From: an uncultured Campylobacter sp.
GTDB lineage: Bacteria > Campylobacterota > Campylobacteria > Campylobacterales > Campylobacteraceae
Direction: 5' to 3'
NCBI RefSeq assembly: GCF_937921625.1
Contig: NZ_CAKZTI010000039.1
Location: 1 to 63,227 of the forward strand
Length of the DNA stretch: 63,227 bases
In this document: one piece after another, positions 52,064 through 61,222 of the stretch
Position numbering within the stretch: position 1 is the first letter of the stretch
How the letters are laid out: each line of letters begins with the position of its first letter
Made by a program: the position numbers and the translations under genes
Notes under the pieces: model-generated
What the model was told of the DNA's origin: nothing
The model's input: only the letters and a program-made list of their open reading frames with translations
Database searches by the model: none

Positions 52064-52610
52064 TTTCTCTCCTTAAATTTACTGAATTTTGCGCCCTTTG
52101 GGGCATTTTGATCGTATATTTTAGCGCGAGCTTTTGCACCATGGTGCTGAAATTTTGCCGATAACGGCAACGCGATTTTAAATTTAGCTCATTTTAGCTC
52201 ACAATGCGCGCGTTACGTTTAAATTTAACTCGGCGACTCGCTTTAAATTTAGCGCTTTTAAAACGCAACGCTTTAAAATTTTGCTCGCTTGAGCCGCTTT
52301 TGATTTAGCCGCTATTTAAACAGGGCGCGCTTTCTATAGGCACCGAGCGCTACTTTTCGGCGAGCGCTCGCGGCGTAAATTTCATCTGCGAAATTATCGT
52401 CTGAGGCGGCTTTAAATTTACTTAATGCTCGCACTTGTGAGCCAAATTTTAAAATTCCAGCTGTCTTGCACGCCGATAAAATTTTAATTTCATGCACGCC
52501 GATCGCCCCGCAAACGAGCTAAAATAAATCGAGCATATCCTTAAATTTAGCCCGCCGCAAGCGGTTAAATTTGCCGTGCCGAAGAGATCAAAATTTAACC
52601 GCAACCCCCC
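52064..52610. other. Non-coding region between upp and the BON lipoprotein
   Basis: About 547 bp, rich in TTTAAATTTAGC/GCTAAATTTAAA phrases. It ends in a seven-C run at 52605-52611, directly at the stop of the next gene. No RNA or gene seen. Confidence 0.3.
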
Positions 52611-53204
52611 CTACTCCTTTACTACGCGTAGAAAGGAATACACATCCTGCACCCCGGGCGCGTGCGTCGCGTACCAGATCGCGTGCTTTTCGTGCTCGAT
52701 GTCGCTCACCACGCCGCTAAATACCACGTCGCAGCCCACGATCGCCACGCGCACTGCAGTGCCCGAAACGTCGGTATCGGAAAAGAGATTTTTCTTTAAA
52801 TTTGTAAAAATTTCAAACGAATTGCACGGATATTCGGGCTTTTTAACGCGCAGATAGGTATGCACGCGCCGCACGCCTTCTGTTTGTCTAGCTAAAGCAA
52901 GCAGCGGCTCGCGCATCGCTTCGCTATCGAGCAGTCCGATGAGATAGACCTCGCCGTAGAAGCACTCGACCTCCAGATCCCAGCTACTAAGGCCTTTGGT
53001 AAATAGAATTTTGCTTTGGATTTTAGTCTGGATGAGCTTGTCGCTAGCGACCTCGCTCACGCTGCGGCGGTCGCGCGCTACGGAGTAGATGTCGTATACG
53101 CTAAGCGCGTTGCCCGCGGGCGCCAGCGGAGCTGCGCACGAGCTAAAAAGCACCGCACTCGCGCTCAAAAACACTGCTAAAATCGCTAGAAACAAAACCC
53201 TCAA
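52611..53204 (-). CDS. BON-domain lipoprotein
   Basis: This 197-residue protein begins with TTG at 53204 (preceded by GGAGAGG) and a signal with a possible lipobox ending in SSC at residue 23. Two BON domains follow (about 45-115 and 120-195, each around LxxDxxVxG...V or GxxxDLEVECFYGEVYLIGLLDS). BON lipoproteins of the YraP/OsmY type bind envelope lipids and help keep the outer membrane intact. The -3 residue of the lipobox is Phe, so acylation is likely but not certain. Confidence 0.82.
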   Translation of the reverse strand: MRVLFLAILAVFLSASAVLFSSCAAPLAPAGNALSVYDIYSVARDRRSVSEVASDKLIQTKIQSKILFTKGLSSWDLEVECFYGEVYLIGLLDSEAMREPLLALARQTEGVRRVHTYLRVKKPEYPCNSFEIFTNLKKNLFSDTDVSGTAVRVAIVGCDVVFSGVVSDIEHEKHAIWYATHAPGVQDVYSFLRVVKE

Positions 53205-53581
53205 GCCCTCTCCAATCTCGTTTAATTTCTACTTATCTCAGGCCAGCCGTTAGCTTCACTTTTTAAATTTAGCCCTGCAGGCGCCATTTTGCCGCAGCGC
53301 AAAATCTTGCTCCGTAAAATTCCGCCCAAACCGCGCGCCGCAAAATTTTACAATATAAATTTTAAAATTTACGTTGTAATTCGCACGGCTTGCAGAATTT
53401 TGCGCTTTCGCCACGGCGGAATTTCGCGAGCAGTATTCGTCGCCTTAAAATTCTACGCGGCTAAATTTTCATTGCAAATTTGCCGCTGCGAATTCTACGA
53501 AGTAAAATTTCTCGAGGCGGAATTCGCTTCTGTAAAATTTTATATTTCAAAACCCGCGCCCAAAATTTCGCCCGCCCGCGG
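53205..53581. repeat. Non-coding repeat-rich spacer
   Basis: About 377 bp containing AATTTTGCG/GCGGAATTT and AAATTTTAAAATTT phrases spaced 13-18 bp apart, the non-coding counterpart of the arrays found inside pbpC and hydD. The plus-strand open frame through it is a by-product of the repeat. Confidence 0.4.
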
Positions 53582-54355
53582 CTAATTCGTCGTAAGCCCG
53601 CCGTCTATCGCAAATATCGCGCCGCTGACCCACTTCGCCGCATCCGACGCCAAAAACACCGCCGCATCGCCGATGTCCTGCGCGCTGCCGATTTTGCCAA
53701 GCGGATAGATATTTTTTACCATCTGTTCAAACGCCTCGCGCCCCTGCGGGCTAAGCGCGCTTAAATTTCGCTCAAACTGCGGCGTCAGCACGCTTCCGGG
53801 CGCTATGGCATTGACGCGAATGCCGAGTTTGCCGACCTCAAAGGCAAGCGATTTGGTGAAAGAATTTAGCGCGCCTTTGGTAATCGAATACGCCGTCGTG
53901 GTGCGCCCCACGAGCATTCGGTTCGCAAAATACGACGAGATATTGATCACGCAGCCCTTGCTATCCGCAAGCGCGCCCAAAAGCCCCTGAGTAAGCAGAT
54001 AGGGCGCTTTGACGTTTAGGTTTAGATGAGCGTCCAGTAGCGCTTCGTCGGTCGCCTCAAAGGGTACGAATTTTCCCAGTCCGGCGTTATTTACAAGGAT
54101 ATCTATCTTAAGGGGTAGCGCTAAAATGCGCTCGCAAAGGCCTTTTATCGTTTTGCTTTGCGCCAAATCCGCCTCTATCGCGTAAGCTTTCACGCCGTAA
54201 CCGCCCAATGCCTCCTGCGCGATTTTTAATTTCTCCTCGCTTCTGCCGAGCAGGATCAAATTTGCGCCCTCTTTGGCGAAACACTTTGCGATGCCAAGCC
54301 CTATTCCGTCGCTTCCGCCCGTAATTACGGCGGTTTTGCCCTCTAATCGTTTCAT
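53582..54355 (-). CDS. Short-chain dehydrogenase/reductase
   Basis: This 257-residue SDR has the Rossmann motif GGSDGIGLGIA near residue 14, NNAG near 90, a catalytic Ser in VINISSYFANR, the YxxxK dyad in TAYSITKGAL, and a C-terminal AIDGGLTTN. The substrate is unknown. It resembles FabG and sugar or steroid dehydrogenases equally. ATG at 54355 follows AAAGGA. It shares no obvious operon with its neighbours, although several single genes lie on the same strand. Confidence 0.9.
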   Translation of the reverse strand: MKRLEGKTAVITGGSDGIGLGIAKCFAKEGANLILLGRSEEKLKIAQEALGGYGVKAYAIEADLAQSKTIKGLCERILALPLKIDILVNNAGLGKFVPFEATDEALLDAHLNLNVKAPYLLTQGLLGALADSKGCVINISSYFANRMLVGRTTTAYSITKGALNSFTKSLAFEVGKLGIRVNAIAPGSVLTPQFERNLSALSPQGREAFEQMVKNIYPLGKIGSAQDIGDAAVFLASDAAKWVSGAIFAIDGGLTTN

Positions 54356-54614
54356 ACTTTTCCTTTCAATGCGTAAATTTACGTTCTAAAAATTTGAGCG
54401 AGACTTACGGATCTCGCAAACTTCGAAATTTTGCAGGCTTTAAAATTTCGCTCGCTTTAAAATTTCGCGGCGAAGCGAAGTTTCGTCGATAAAATTTTAC
54501 TAATTTTAAAATTCCATCGATAAAATTTCACGGCAAAATTCCATCGTAAAGCTCGCAGCGGAATTTCATCGGGAATTTCATCCGCAAATTCCACCCAAAC
54601 CATGCCTGCTCGGC

Positions 54615-54983
54615 TTACAGCACCTGTTTTACACTACTAGCCGTGATTTCAAGTAGCCTCGTAGCAAACGGAAATTTCGCCTTCGTTTCTTCAAACTCCG
54701 CACCGCTATCAATAAAACGCGCTGTGCCCTTCACTACAAAGCCACGCCCCGCTCCGAACCTGCCTGCTAGCTCCTTCGTTGCGACGCTAAGCTCGACGTT
54801 CGGATTAGCCTCCACGTTGCTTTGCGTCTTTTTCATACCCGCAGCGGGGATGAGGATGCGATCACCCTTAATGACGAGATATCTGTTCCACGTATTGCTG
54901 ATATGAGCCTCGCCCTGCGCGCAGGTAGCGATACCCACGGCGCATTCATAATTCAAAATCTCCAAAAATTCCTTGCTAAACAT
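54615..54983 (-). CDS. PPOX-family FMN-binding split-barrel protein
   Basis: This 122-residue protein is of the pyridoxamine-phosphate-oxidase-like class (AIGIATCAQGEAHISNTWNRYL; DRILIPAAGMKKTQSNVEANPNVELSVA; GFVVKGTARFID). Such short split barrels bind FMN, F420 or heme, and the true ligand cannot be told. ATG at 54983 has AAGGAG upstream. It stands alone between non-coding stretches. Confidence 0.75.
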   Translation of the reverse strand: MFSKEFLEILNYECAVGIATCAQGEAHISNTWNRYLVIKGDRILIPAAGMKKTQSNVEANPNVELSVATKELAGRFGAGRGFVVKGTARFIDSGAEFEETKAKFPFATRLLEITASSVKQVL

Positions 54984-55081
54984 TTTCTCTCCTTAAATTT
55001 ACATTTTAAAGCTCGCGATTTTGGCTGACAAGCCCCGCGCGCAACTGAAATTTTAACTACCTCCGCCACTTTCCGCCGCGG

Positions 55082-55750
55082 TTAAATTTTATACTTCAAA
55101 AGCGCGTCTTTTTCGGCTTTGCTTACGCGGAAGCTATCGCGGATCTTCGATATCGCCTTGTTTTGGGTAAATTTAGCCGCCCGCTTGCTCGCCAAAAACG
55201 CAAGCGTGATCTCGCGCTGCTTGATAAACATCTCCGCTATCGCCCACGCCGCACCCATCTGCACGTAGTACCGCTCGTCGCTTTCGGCGGCGCAAATTTC
55301 AAAAAACTCCTTAGGCGAGATCGCGCCCATATTTCGCATAAAATAAACGTAGAAAAATCGCCTCTCAAACTCGTCCGCGCCGCCCTTAGCCTGCTTTAGC
55401 AGCGCGTCCGCGAAAGCGGCGCCCCTGAATTTCGGAGCGAACATATCGCAAACCGCCCAATTAGGCATCGTTTTGATAAAATCACTCGCAAGCGCAAATT
55501 TCGCTTCATCCCGCTTCAAAAGCATTATGAAAAAGCCCTTTAGCACGAACTCCTCGTGAAAAACGGGCTCGTAATTTTGCAGCTCGTCCGTGCCGCCCAA
55601 AGCGGCGAAGCTTTTGCGAGCAAGTGCGCGCAGTGCGGGAGTGCGCACGCCCAAAATCTGCGGCGCGGGCATTAGGCGCTGCGAAAATTTCGCAAATTTC
55701 TCCTCGCTCAGCGCTCGCAGCTGCCCTAGCATCTTTTCTCGTAAATCCAT
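55082..55750 (-). CDS. AlkD-like DNA alkylation repair protein
   Basis: This 222-residue all-helical protein has HEAT-like repeats typical of DNA glycosylase AlkD: MPAPQILGVRTPALRALARKS, FVLKGFFIMLLKRDEAKFA, NWAVCDMFAPKF and YVQMGAAWAIAEMFIKQRE. The conserved Trp-Ala-Val-Cys-Asp fits the family that removes bulky alkyl-purines. ATG at 55750 follows AAAGGAAAG. No signal or other domain is present. Confidence 0.85.
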   Translation of the reverse strand: MDLREKMLGQLRALSEEKFAKFSQRLMPAPQILGVRTPALRALARKSFAALGGTDELQNYEPVFHEEFVLKGFFIMLLKRDEAKFALASDFIKTMPNWAVCDMFAPKFRGAAFADALLKQAKGGADEFERRFFYVYFMRNMGAISPKEFFEICAAESDERYYVQMGAAWAIAEMFIKQREITLAFLASKRAAKFTQNKAISKIRDSFRVSKAEKDALLKYKI

Positions 55751-55994
55751 GGCTTTCCTTTAAATTTGATCGTAAATTTAATCGCGCGCGAGATTACGAT
55801 TTTATAACGGCGCGCCGAATTTAGCCGCACAGGCTATCTATTTAAACAGATCGCGCCGCACGCTCAAACTAATCGCCCGATAGATCGCGTTTAAGTCGCT
55901 CGCCGCACCCGCTCAAAGTCTTTTGCCTAAAAAACGCGACTGCTAAATCGCGCAGTATGCCTCAGGGCAGAGCAAGTCGTGCCGCCAAAGCCGC

Positions 55995-57755
55995 TTAAAT
56001 GAAGCTCGGCGCGTCGTTTGAAAACAAAATCAGATCGCCGCCGTGCGTATTTTCGCTCAAAACCCGCTGCAGATCGCGCTTATCTTTCAAAACGATAGTC
56101 TTTGCGGGGTCGATCTTGCTTTGCAGCACCTCGGAATTTAGCTCGCCCGTGATGATCGCGAGATCAAAAATTTCATCGATTTTGGCAGCGAGCGTCTCGT
56201 TGTCCTCGCGCGTGCTCTCGACGATGCCCGGCGTGATGATGACCTTGCGACCGCCGTAGCTTCGCATCAGCTCGTAGCTTTGCAGCATGCCGCTTAGATT
56301 ACCGTTGAAGCTATCGTCGATGATGATCTTGCCGCCCGCATCGAGCCGCGCGAGGCGGTGCTCGACGGCGCCGATGTGCGCGACGCGACTTTTGATCTTA
56401 TCTGCGCTAAGCCCCAAAAATCGCGCGATCTTTATACACGCGGCGAGATTTGCAGCGTTAAATTTGCCCAAAATCGGCGCGAAAAACTCATATCTCTCGC
56501 CAGTTCGCCCCTCTTGCGTTCCCTGCCCCTTTTGATCTTTCTGCTTTTCTTGCTCCGTACCGCACTCTTTTTGCTCTGCGCCCTGTTCTTTGGATGCACT
56601 ATCCGCACTAAAGTCCAAGCCGCTTTGCCCTTCAGACACACCATCTAAGTCCAAGCTACCCCGCCCCGCGCCCTCTACGACGTATGTTTCCGCGCCCGAT
56701 ATGGAATTTTCCTCGCTTGCGGCGGATGTGTCTGCATGCAGCGTGGAAATATCACCGCTAGCACCGCTTTCATTCTCGCTCAAGCTAAGACTAAATTTTA
56801 TACCGTCCAGATCCGCGCCGCAAATTTCCAGCCCCTCGTCGTAGATCGTGACGCGCTCGTCCGCGCTTTTTTGCGTGGAGCTGTGCAAAAATGCATGCTT
56901 TAGCCGCGCGCTTGTGAGCGCTTCGAGCTTGGTTTTGCGGATGTTTTCGATGCTTTTGAAATACTCGATGTGTTGCGCGCCGATCTCGCCCACGACGACG
57001 ATCTGCGGCGCCAAAAACTCGGTAATCTCGGCGATGTCGCCGCTTAGCCTGGCGCCTGCTTCGGCGATATATATCTGCGTATCTGCGGGTAGTGCCTCGT
57101 TTATGTCGCGCACGAGCCCTGCCAGCGTGTTTACCGAGCGCGGCGTCTTGTAGCAGCGAAAGTCGCTTTTTAAAATTTGATACAAGAAGTTTTTAATGCT
57201 CGTCTTGCCGTAGCTCGCGGTAATCTGAATGATCGTAAGGGAGGGCACCTGGGCTAGTTTTTTGCGCGCGGCGGTCTTAAATCTCGCAGCCTGCGCCCGC
57301 TCGTAAGTAAAGCTCGCCGCAAGAGCGGCGCCAAGCGGTAAAAAGATCGGCAAAATCGGCCCCCCCGCGGCATAAAATGCGGCGTTAAAGCTAAACACAC
57401 AAACCGCCAAAATCGCAAAAAATCGCTTCACGCGCGGCGTAAAGACGAGCTTTTTATCTAGACCTTTTTGCCAAAGCCACAGCGCGAGTGTGTAGGCTGC
57501 GACGATTAGAATTTTAGCGACGTGCAAGGCATAGAGGGGCGCGGCGCCGAATTTAGCCGCGCAGAGGCTCGCCGCGATCTCGCAGCCAAAATACGCCGCT
57601 AACGGCAAAATCAAAAAATAGAGGTGCCACGCGGGTTTGGTGAAGTGAAAGATGATGCGCGCGGGCTTGTACGAAAACCACTGTAGGCAGGTGATCAGAT
57701 AAAAGCCCAGCAGTAGGACGAATGCCGCGTGCGCGATCAAAAATATTATATTCAT
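55995..57755 (-). CDS. murF: MurF-type Mur ligase with membrane N-terminus and insertion
   Basis: This 586-residue protein is of the MurF type seen in Campylobacterales, which adds D-Ala-D-Ala to the UDP-MurNAc tripeptide. The first 130 residues hold three or four membrane helices. The ligase then has ITASYGKTSIKNFL (P-loop), SVNTLAGLVRDI, FLAPQIVVVGEIGAQHIE and IIDDSFNGNLSGML. Residues 326-421 (56493-56780) are a Glu/Ser/Gly/Gln-rich insertion within the central domain. ATG at 57755 follows AAAGGA. Its order relative to ddl and ruvA fits C. jejuni. Confidence 0.85.
   Translation of the reverse strand: MNIIFLIAHAAFVLLLGFYLITCLQWFSYKPARIIFHFTKPAWHLYFLILPLAAYFGCEIAASLCAAKFGAAPLYALHVAKILIVAAYTLALWLWQKGLDKKLVFTPRVKRFFAILAVCVFSFNAAFYAAGGPILPIFLPLGAALAASFTYERAQAARFKTAARKKLAQVPSLTIIQITASYGKTSIKNFLYQILKSDFRCYKTPRSVNTLAGLVRDINEALPADTQIYIAEAGARLSGDIAEITEFLAPQIVVVGEIGAQHIEYFKSIENIRKTKLEALTSARLKHAFLHSSTQKSADERVTIYDEGLEICGADLDGIKFSLSLSENESGASGDISTLHADTSAASEENSISGAETYVVEGAGRGSLDLDGVSEGQSGLDFSADSASKEQGAEQKECGTEQEKQKDQKGQGTQEGRTGERYEFFAPILGKFNAANLAACIKIARFLGLSADKIKSRVAHIGAVEHRLARLDAGGKIIIDDSFNGNLSGMLQSYELMRSYGGRKVIITPGIVESTREDNETLAAKIDEIFDLAIITGELNSEVLQSKIDPAKTIVLKDKRDLQRVLSENTHGGDLILFSNDAPSFI
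56493..56780 (-). repeat. Low-complexity insertion in MurF
   Basis: About 95 residues, first Ser/Glu/Ala-rich, then KEQGAEQKECGTEQEKQKDQ with a charge pattern of repeated EQ/KQ. It lies between two conserved parts of the central domain. Confidence 0.5.
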
Positions 57756-58613
57756 CTTTTGAAATTCCTTTTTATAAATTTACGCGCTCGCCTTGCGAGG
57801 CTGTGCGGGCAAAAACGCGGCGAGCTCGGGCCAACCGGCATTCGGCTTCATTTGTAAATTTTACGAATTCTCGCTTTGCAAATTCTATTTTTGCAAACTT
57901 GCGCTCTCATAAATTCTCGCGCTCGCGTTGGCTGCACGAGCCGCGCTAGATAAATTTACCGCCGCGCTGTGCCTGCGTTTTCGATACCGCGCCGTATCTA
58001 TCTTTCGCGACCTGAAATTTTCGCACGCTGCGTATCTTGCGACATCGAGCCCTATCTCGCGCGATGATTTGCATCATTTACGGCGCATAGACCTTGTGTC
58101 GCGGTAAATACATGACGCGATTATGCGACCTGCAACTAAATTTAATTGTCCGCTTTGCAGTGTACACGCGGTTTCGCCGCATCATGTACGGCTGCCGCAA
58201 TCGCGAGCGCATAGCAGAAACAATCCGCTACGGCGTAAAATTTTAAAATTTAACGCGGCACGCCGCAATTTGAGCTTTGCGTTTTGAACTGCGCGCCCAA
58301 AGAGCGGATTTTGCGCCGCTAAATTTTAAATATGTGGCGCACGTGCGCGGCTTTATAATTTAAATTTACGCTTCGGTTTGCGATCTTTGGCGCAAACAGA
58401 TTGCAAAATTTTAAAACGCGCGCCGCAAGATAAGCCGGACTAAAGCCGCCGCAATAAAACGTTTTAAAACTATACCTCGCTCTTACATTCGCGCGATCTG
58501 TTTTTGCAACTAAAGCGCGATTTTTAGCGGCGCTAAAATTTCATGGCTAAATTTTAAAATTTTATACAAAATCGCGTCTTGTTTTAAATTTAGCGCGGCG
58601 CAAATCGTTAAAT
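57756..58613. other. Long non-coding region between hydrolase gene and murF
   Basis: About 858 bp inside an otherwise compact gene series. It has many AAATTTTAAA tracts and GC-rich phrases. I looked for a tRNA, a small RNA or an eroded gene and see nothing convincing. Confidence 0.3.
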
Positions 58614-59345
58614 TTAGCTGCCGCCAAGCTCCTTTTCGATCTGCTCGCCGATAAAATCTGCGCTTTGCAAAAAGAAAAAGTGATCCCCCGCCAGCGGATA
58701 AAATTTGCTGTTTTTGACGAGCGAGTGGATCAGCTCGCCGCTTTTTAGGCTAGTGGCGCGATCGTCCTTGCCCCAAAAGATGAGCGCATTTTGCGGGCTT
58801 AGCGCGGAAAAAATGTCGCGGAAGTCCTCATTTACGACGTTTTTTAGCGTCTCATACATCGTCTTGCTCATACCTGCGGCATCCTTGCTCGCAAACGCGC
58901 GCCAAAGCCCCGCCAGTCCAAGTCTTTTTAAAATTTTAAAAATCGCGATTTTAGCGCGCACGACAAAGGGCTTGGGTTCGATGATACCGGCGCTGCTTAG
59001 CAGTATGAGATTGCGCGGAGCTAGCAATGCAGCGATCTTGCCGCCGAAGCTGTGCCCCATGATCGCTGCAGGCTGCCTGCCCAAAGCCGCGATAAAGGCG
59101 CGCATAATCTCCGCGTAATCCTCGCTGCCAAGGGCGCGCGCGGGCTGCGAGCTTGCGCCGAATCCCGGCAGATCGACGCACACTAACGCGTAACGGCGGA
59201 ATTTATCCGTAAAAGCCCGAGACATAAGCGCCTTGTTTGCGCCCCAGCCGTGCAGGATCAGGATGTATTGCTCGCACTGCAGGTTTGAAATTTCGTAGCT
59301 GATTTTGTAGCTCTCGCCGCCGCAGACGAGCTCCTTACTCGCCAC
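58614..59345 (-). CDS. Alpha/beta hydrolase
   Basis: This 243-residue protein has the alpha/beta-hydrolase fold: HGWGANK (oxyanion loop), CVDLPGFGASSQPA, the nucleophile elbow AIMGHSFGGKIAALLA, and a C-terminal GDHFFF (His). I use GTG at 59345, five bases after AGGAG; a start at 59405 would run through the upstream antitoxin-like gene. The first codons overlap the 3' end of that gene (59335-59345). The substrate is unknown. In C. jejuni the same slot between murF and ddl holds a hydrolase. Confidence 0.88.
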   Translation of the reverse strand: MASKELVCGGESYKISYEISNLQCEQYILILHGWGANKALMSRAFTDKFRRYALVCVDLPGFGASSQPARALGSEDYAEIMRAFIAALGRQPAAIMGHSFGGKIAALLAPRNLILLSSAGIIEPKPFVVRAKIAIFKILKRLGLAGLWRAFASKDAAGMSKTMYETLKNVVNEDFRDIFSALSPQNALIFWGKDDRATSLKSGELIHSLVKNSKFYPLAGDHFFFLQSADFIGEQIEKELGGS

Positions 59346-59553
59346 CGCCGCTCCTTTTGGCGTAAACGGCCTTGAGTAGCTCGACTGCTTTTTCGAGCCG
59401 CTCAAACTCGCTCATACTGATCATCACGGCTTCGAATTTGTTATTTTTGACGATCAGGGCTTTTTTAATCTCTTGATTTTTGATCTTGTTTAAAACAGTG
59501 CTGAAGTTGCGCACGATCTCGGTAGCGGTGTAAATTTCGTCTTGATTTATCAT
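59335..59553 (-). CDS. Phd/YefM-like antitoxin-family protein without a toxin
   Basis: This 72-residue protein matches the Phd/YefM pattern: EIYTATEIVRNFSTVLNKI followed by KKALIVKNNKFEAVMISMSEFERL, then a long helix. There is no partner toxin next to it; both neighbours are housekeeping-type genes. It may be a regulator left from a toxin-antitoxin pair, or a conserved family member of this operon. The ATG at 59553 follows AAAGG. The hydrolase start overlaps its stop, so the two are coupled. Confidence 0.75.
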   Translation of the reverse strand: MINQDEIYTATEIVRNFSTVLNKIKNQEIKKALIVKNNKFEAVMISMSEFERLEKAVELLKAVYAKRSGGGE

Positions 59554-59612
59554 GACTTGACCTTTGGGGTAAAATTTTACGCAAAATTTAGCGTAAAATT
59601 TTAAACGATTGG

Positions 59613-60644
59613 CTATTTATTAGCGGTGATTTTGGTGATCAGCTCGTAGCTTACAGGGATCTGCCTCATCGGCGGCAGCGACGAAGCAAGAGCTGCTAAG
59701 ACCTCGGAGAAATCATCAAATAGGTAGTTTGCGAGACTACCCGGGTTCGGATTTATCTCGTTTAAATAAATTTCGCCCTCTTTTTCAAAAAAATCGCAGC
59801 GAATGAGCGCGCCATCGAATGATCCTGCGTTATAAAGCCGCGTAAAGGCGTCTTTCATCTTGCCCTCTAGCAAAGCGCCAGGACGAGCGGGCTCGATCGC
59901 GCCACTACGCGAAAAATCCAAATACTTACGATCGAAATTTAAATAGCCCTCTTTTTTTGGCTCTTCGATGTTTGAAAATACGATTTTGCCGTCTATTTTA
60001 GCGCCTGCGAGATTAAATTCCTTTACGTTTTCCCAGTACGGCTCTACGATCGCGCTGTCGTCTAGCTCAAAAGCCTGATCCAGCGCGTAGCTAAACTCGC
60101 TTTCGTTCTTGGCTATCGAAATTCCGATGCTAGAGCCCAAATGAGCAGGCTTAACGATGATCGGAAAATTAAAATTAGGCAGGCTAGTACGATTTACGAT
60201 CTCATACGGCAGGGTTTTTACATTTGCGATTGCGGCTAGGTGCTTGGTTAAAATTTTATTATAACTTAGAACGCTAGCTTCTATGCGAGGTCCGATATAA
60301 GGGATGCCAAAAAACTCAAATAGCGCTGCCATTTTGCCATCCTCGCCGTCGCAGCCATGGATTAGATTGATATATGTGCCGACTTCTAGCATGCTTTTGC
60401 TAAACATTCCGCTCTCAAAAAATCCGCCTGCACCGATGCTAAGCTCTTTTGCTTTAGCATAGCCACCTTGTTTAAAATACGCCGCGCGCATATTTTTATC
60501 CTCGATGCGGTAAAATTTACGATTTTTATCGCAAAATACAAACTCCAAGTCCCAGCCTTTTAGGGCATTTTTGACGGCAATTGCCGAGATGATACTTACT
60601 TCGTGCTCGTAGCTTTGAGCTCCAAAAACTAAGCCAAATTTCAT
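59613..60644 (-). CDS. ddl: D-alanine--D-alanine ligase
   Basis: This 343-residue ATP-grasp enzyme makes D-Ala-D-Ala for MurF, encoded nearby. Visible: LVFGAQSYEHEVSIISA at the start, NLIHGCDGEDGKMAALFEFFGIPYIG, IVKPAHLGSSIGIS, and DGALIRCDFFEKEGEIYLNEINPNPGSLA with metal ligands. ATG at 60644 follows AAGGAAAGC. It is in the ruvA-ddl-Phd-hydrolase series on the same strand. Confidence 0.95.
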   Translation of the reverse strand: MKFGLVFGAQSYEHEVSIISAIAVKNALKGWDLEFVFCDKNRKFYRIEDKNMRAAYFKQGGYAKAKELSIGAGGFFESGMFSKSMLEVGTYINLIHGCDGEDGKMAALFEFFGIPYIGPRIEASVLSYNKILTKHLAAIANVKTLPYEIVNRTSLPNFNFPIIVKPAHLGSSIGISIAKNESEFSYALDQAFELDDSAIVEPYWENVKEFNLAGAKIDGKIVFSNIEEPKKEGYLNFDRKYLDFSRSGAIEPARPGALLEGKMKDAFTRLYNAGSFDGALIRCDFFEKEGEIYLNEINPNPGSLANYLFDDFSEVLAALASSLPPMRQIPVSYELITKITANK

Positions 60645-60667
60645 TGCTTTCCTTCAAATTTTATTTT

Positions 60668-61222
60668 CTACGCTAATTTTTTTAACGCCTCTTTGACAAG
60701 ATCTGACGTATTTGTGCTGCTGCATCCCGCTAAGATTTGATTGATCTTATCGCGCTTAAATCCAAGGCTTTGTAGTGCGGACGCCGCTTCATTTTTATAA
60801 GTCTCGCTAGGACCGAATTCCATTAGCTTCGCATCGCCTAGTTCGGCAATGATCCGTCTAGCGGTCTTTGGGCCGATGCCCGGAACTGAAGTTAGCGTCG
60901 CAGCATCCCCCGTAGCTACGCAACGCGCGAAATCCTGCGGAGCGAGCGTCGAACAAACCGCCATCGCCGTGCTTGCACCTACACCGCTAAGCTTGATTAG
61001 AGTTTCAAACATCCTTTTTTCACTCTCGTCTAAAAACCCATACAGCGAATCGGCATCCTCGCGCAGAATTTGCACGCACGCAAGCTCGGTCAGCTTGCCC
61101 TGCGTGAGCTTCGCGGAGGTATTTAATGACAATGAAAGAGCGTAGCTTACGCCGCTAGCGCATTTAATGACGCAAGCAGTGGGCTCTTTGCGCGTGATAA
61201 TTCCTTCGATCGCCGCTATCAT
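60668..61222 (-). CDS. ruvA: RuvA, Holliday junction branch-migration subunit
   Basis: This 184-residue protein has an OB-fold N-terminus (IEGIITRKEPTACVIKCASGVSYALSLS), the acidic-pin region, helix-hairpin-helix motifs (LSGVGASTAMAVCS; VPGIGPKTARRIIAEL) and a C-terminal domain (ALQSLGFKRDKINQIL) for RuvB. It binds four-way junctions as a tetramer. The start overlaps the preceding lipoprotein stop in ATGA, so translation is coupled. RuvB is not in the window. Confidence 0.96.
   Translation of the reverse strand: MIAAIEGIITRKEPTACVIKCASGVSYALSLSLNTSAKLTQGKLTELACVQILREDADSLYGFLDESEKRMFETLIKLSGVGASTAMAVCSTLAPQDFARCVATGDAATLTSVPGIGPKTARRIIAELGDAKLMEFGPSETYKNEAASALQSLGFKRDKINQILAGCSSTNTSDLVKEALKKLA

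Noticed and set aside
52605..52611. Seven-C run next to the BON lipoprotein stop codon.
   Set aside because: It lies at or beyond the end of the gene, so length change would hardly affect the protein.
57360..57366. Seven-C run (G7 on the coding strand) in murF as a phase-variation tract.
   Set aside because: Seven is below the usual slippage range and murF is essential.
57756..58613. Possible tRNA or small RNA in the long gap before murF.
   Set aside because: I could find no cloverleaf, anticodon arm or TTCGA-type loop by eye, nor a promoter plus terminator pair.
59335..59553. Complete toxin-antitoxin module.
   Set aside because: Only the antitoxin-like gene is present; the overlapping downstream gene is an alpha/beta hydrolase, not a toxin.
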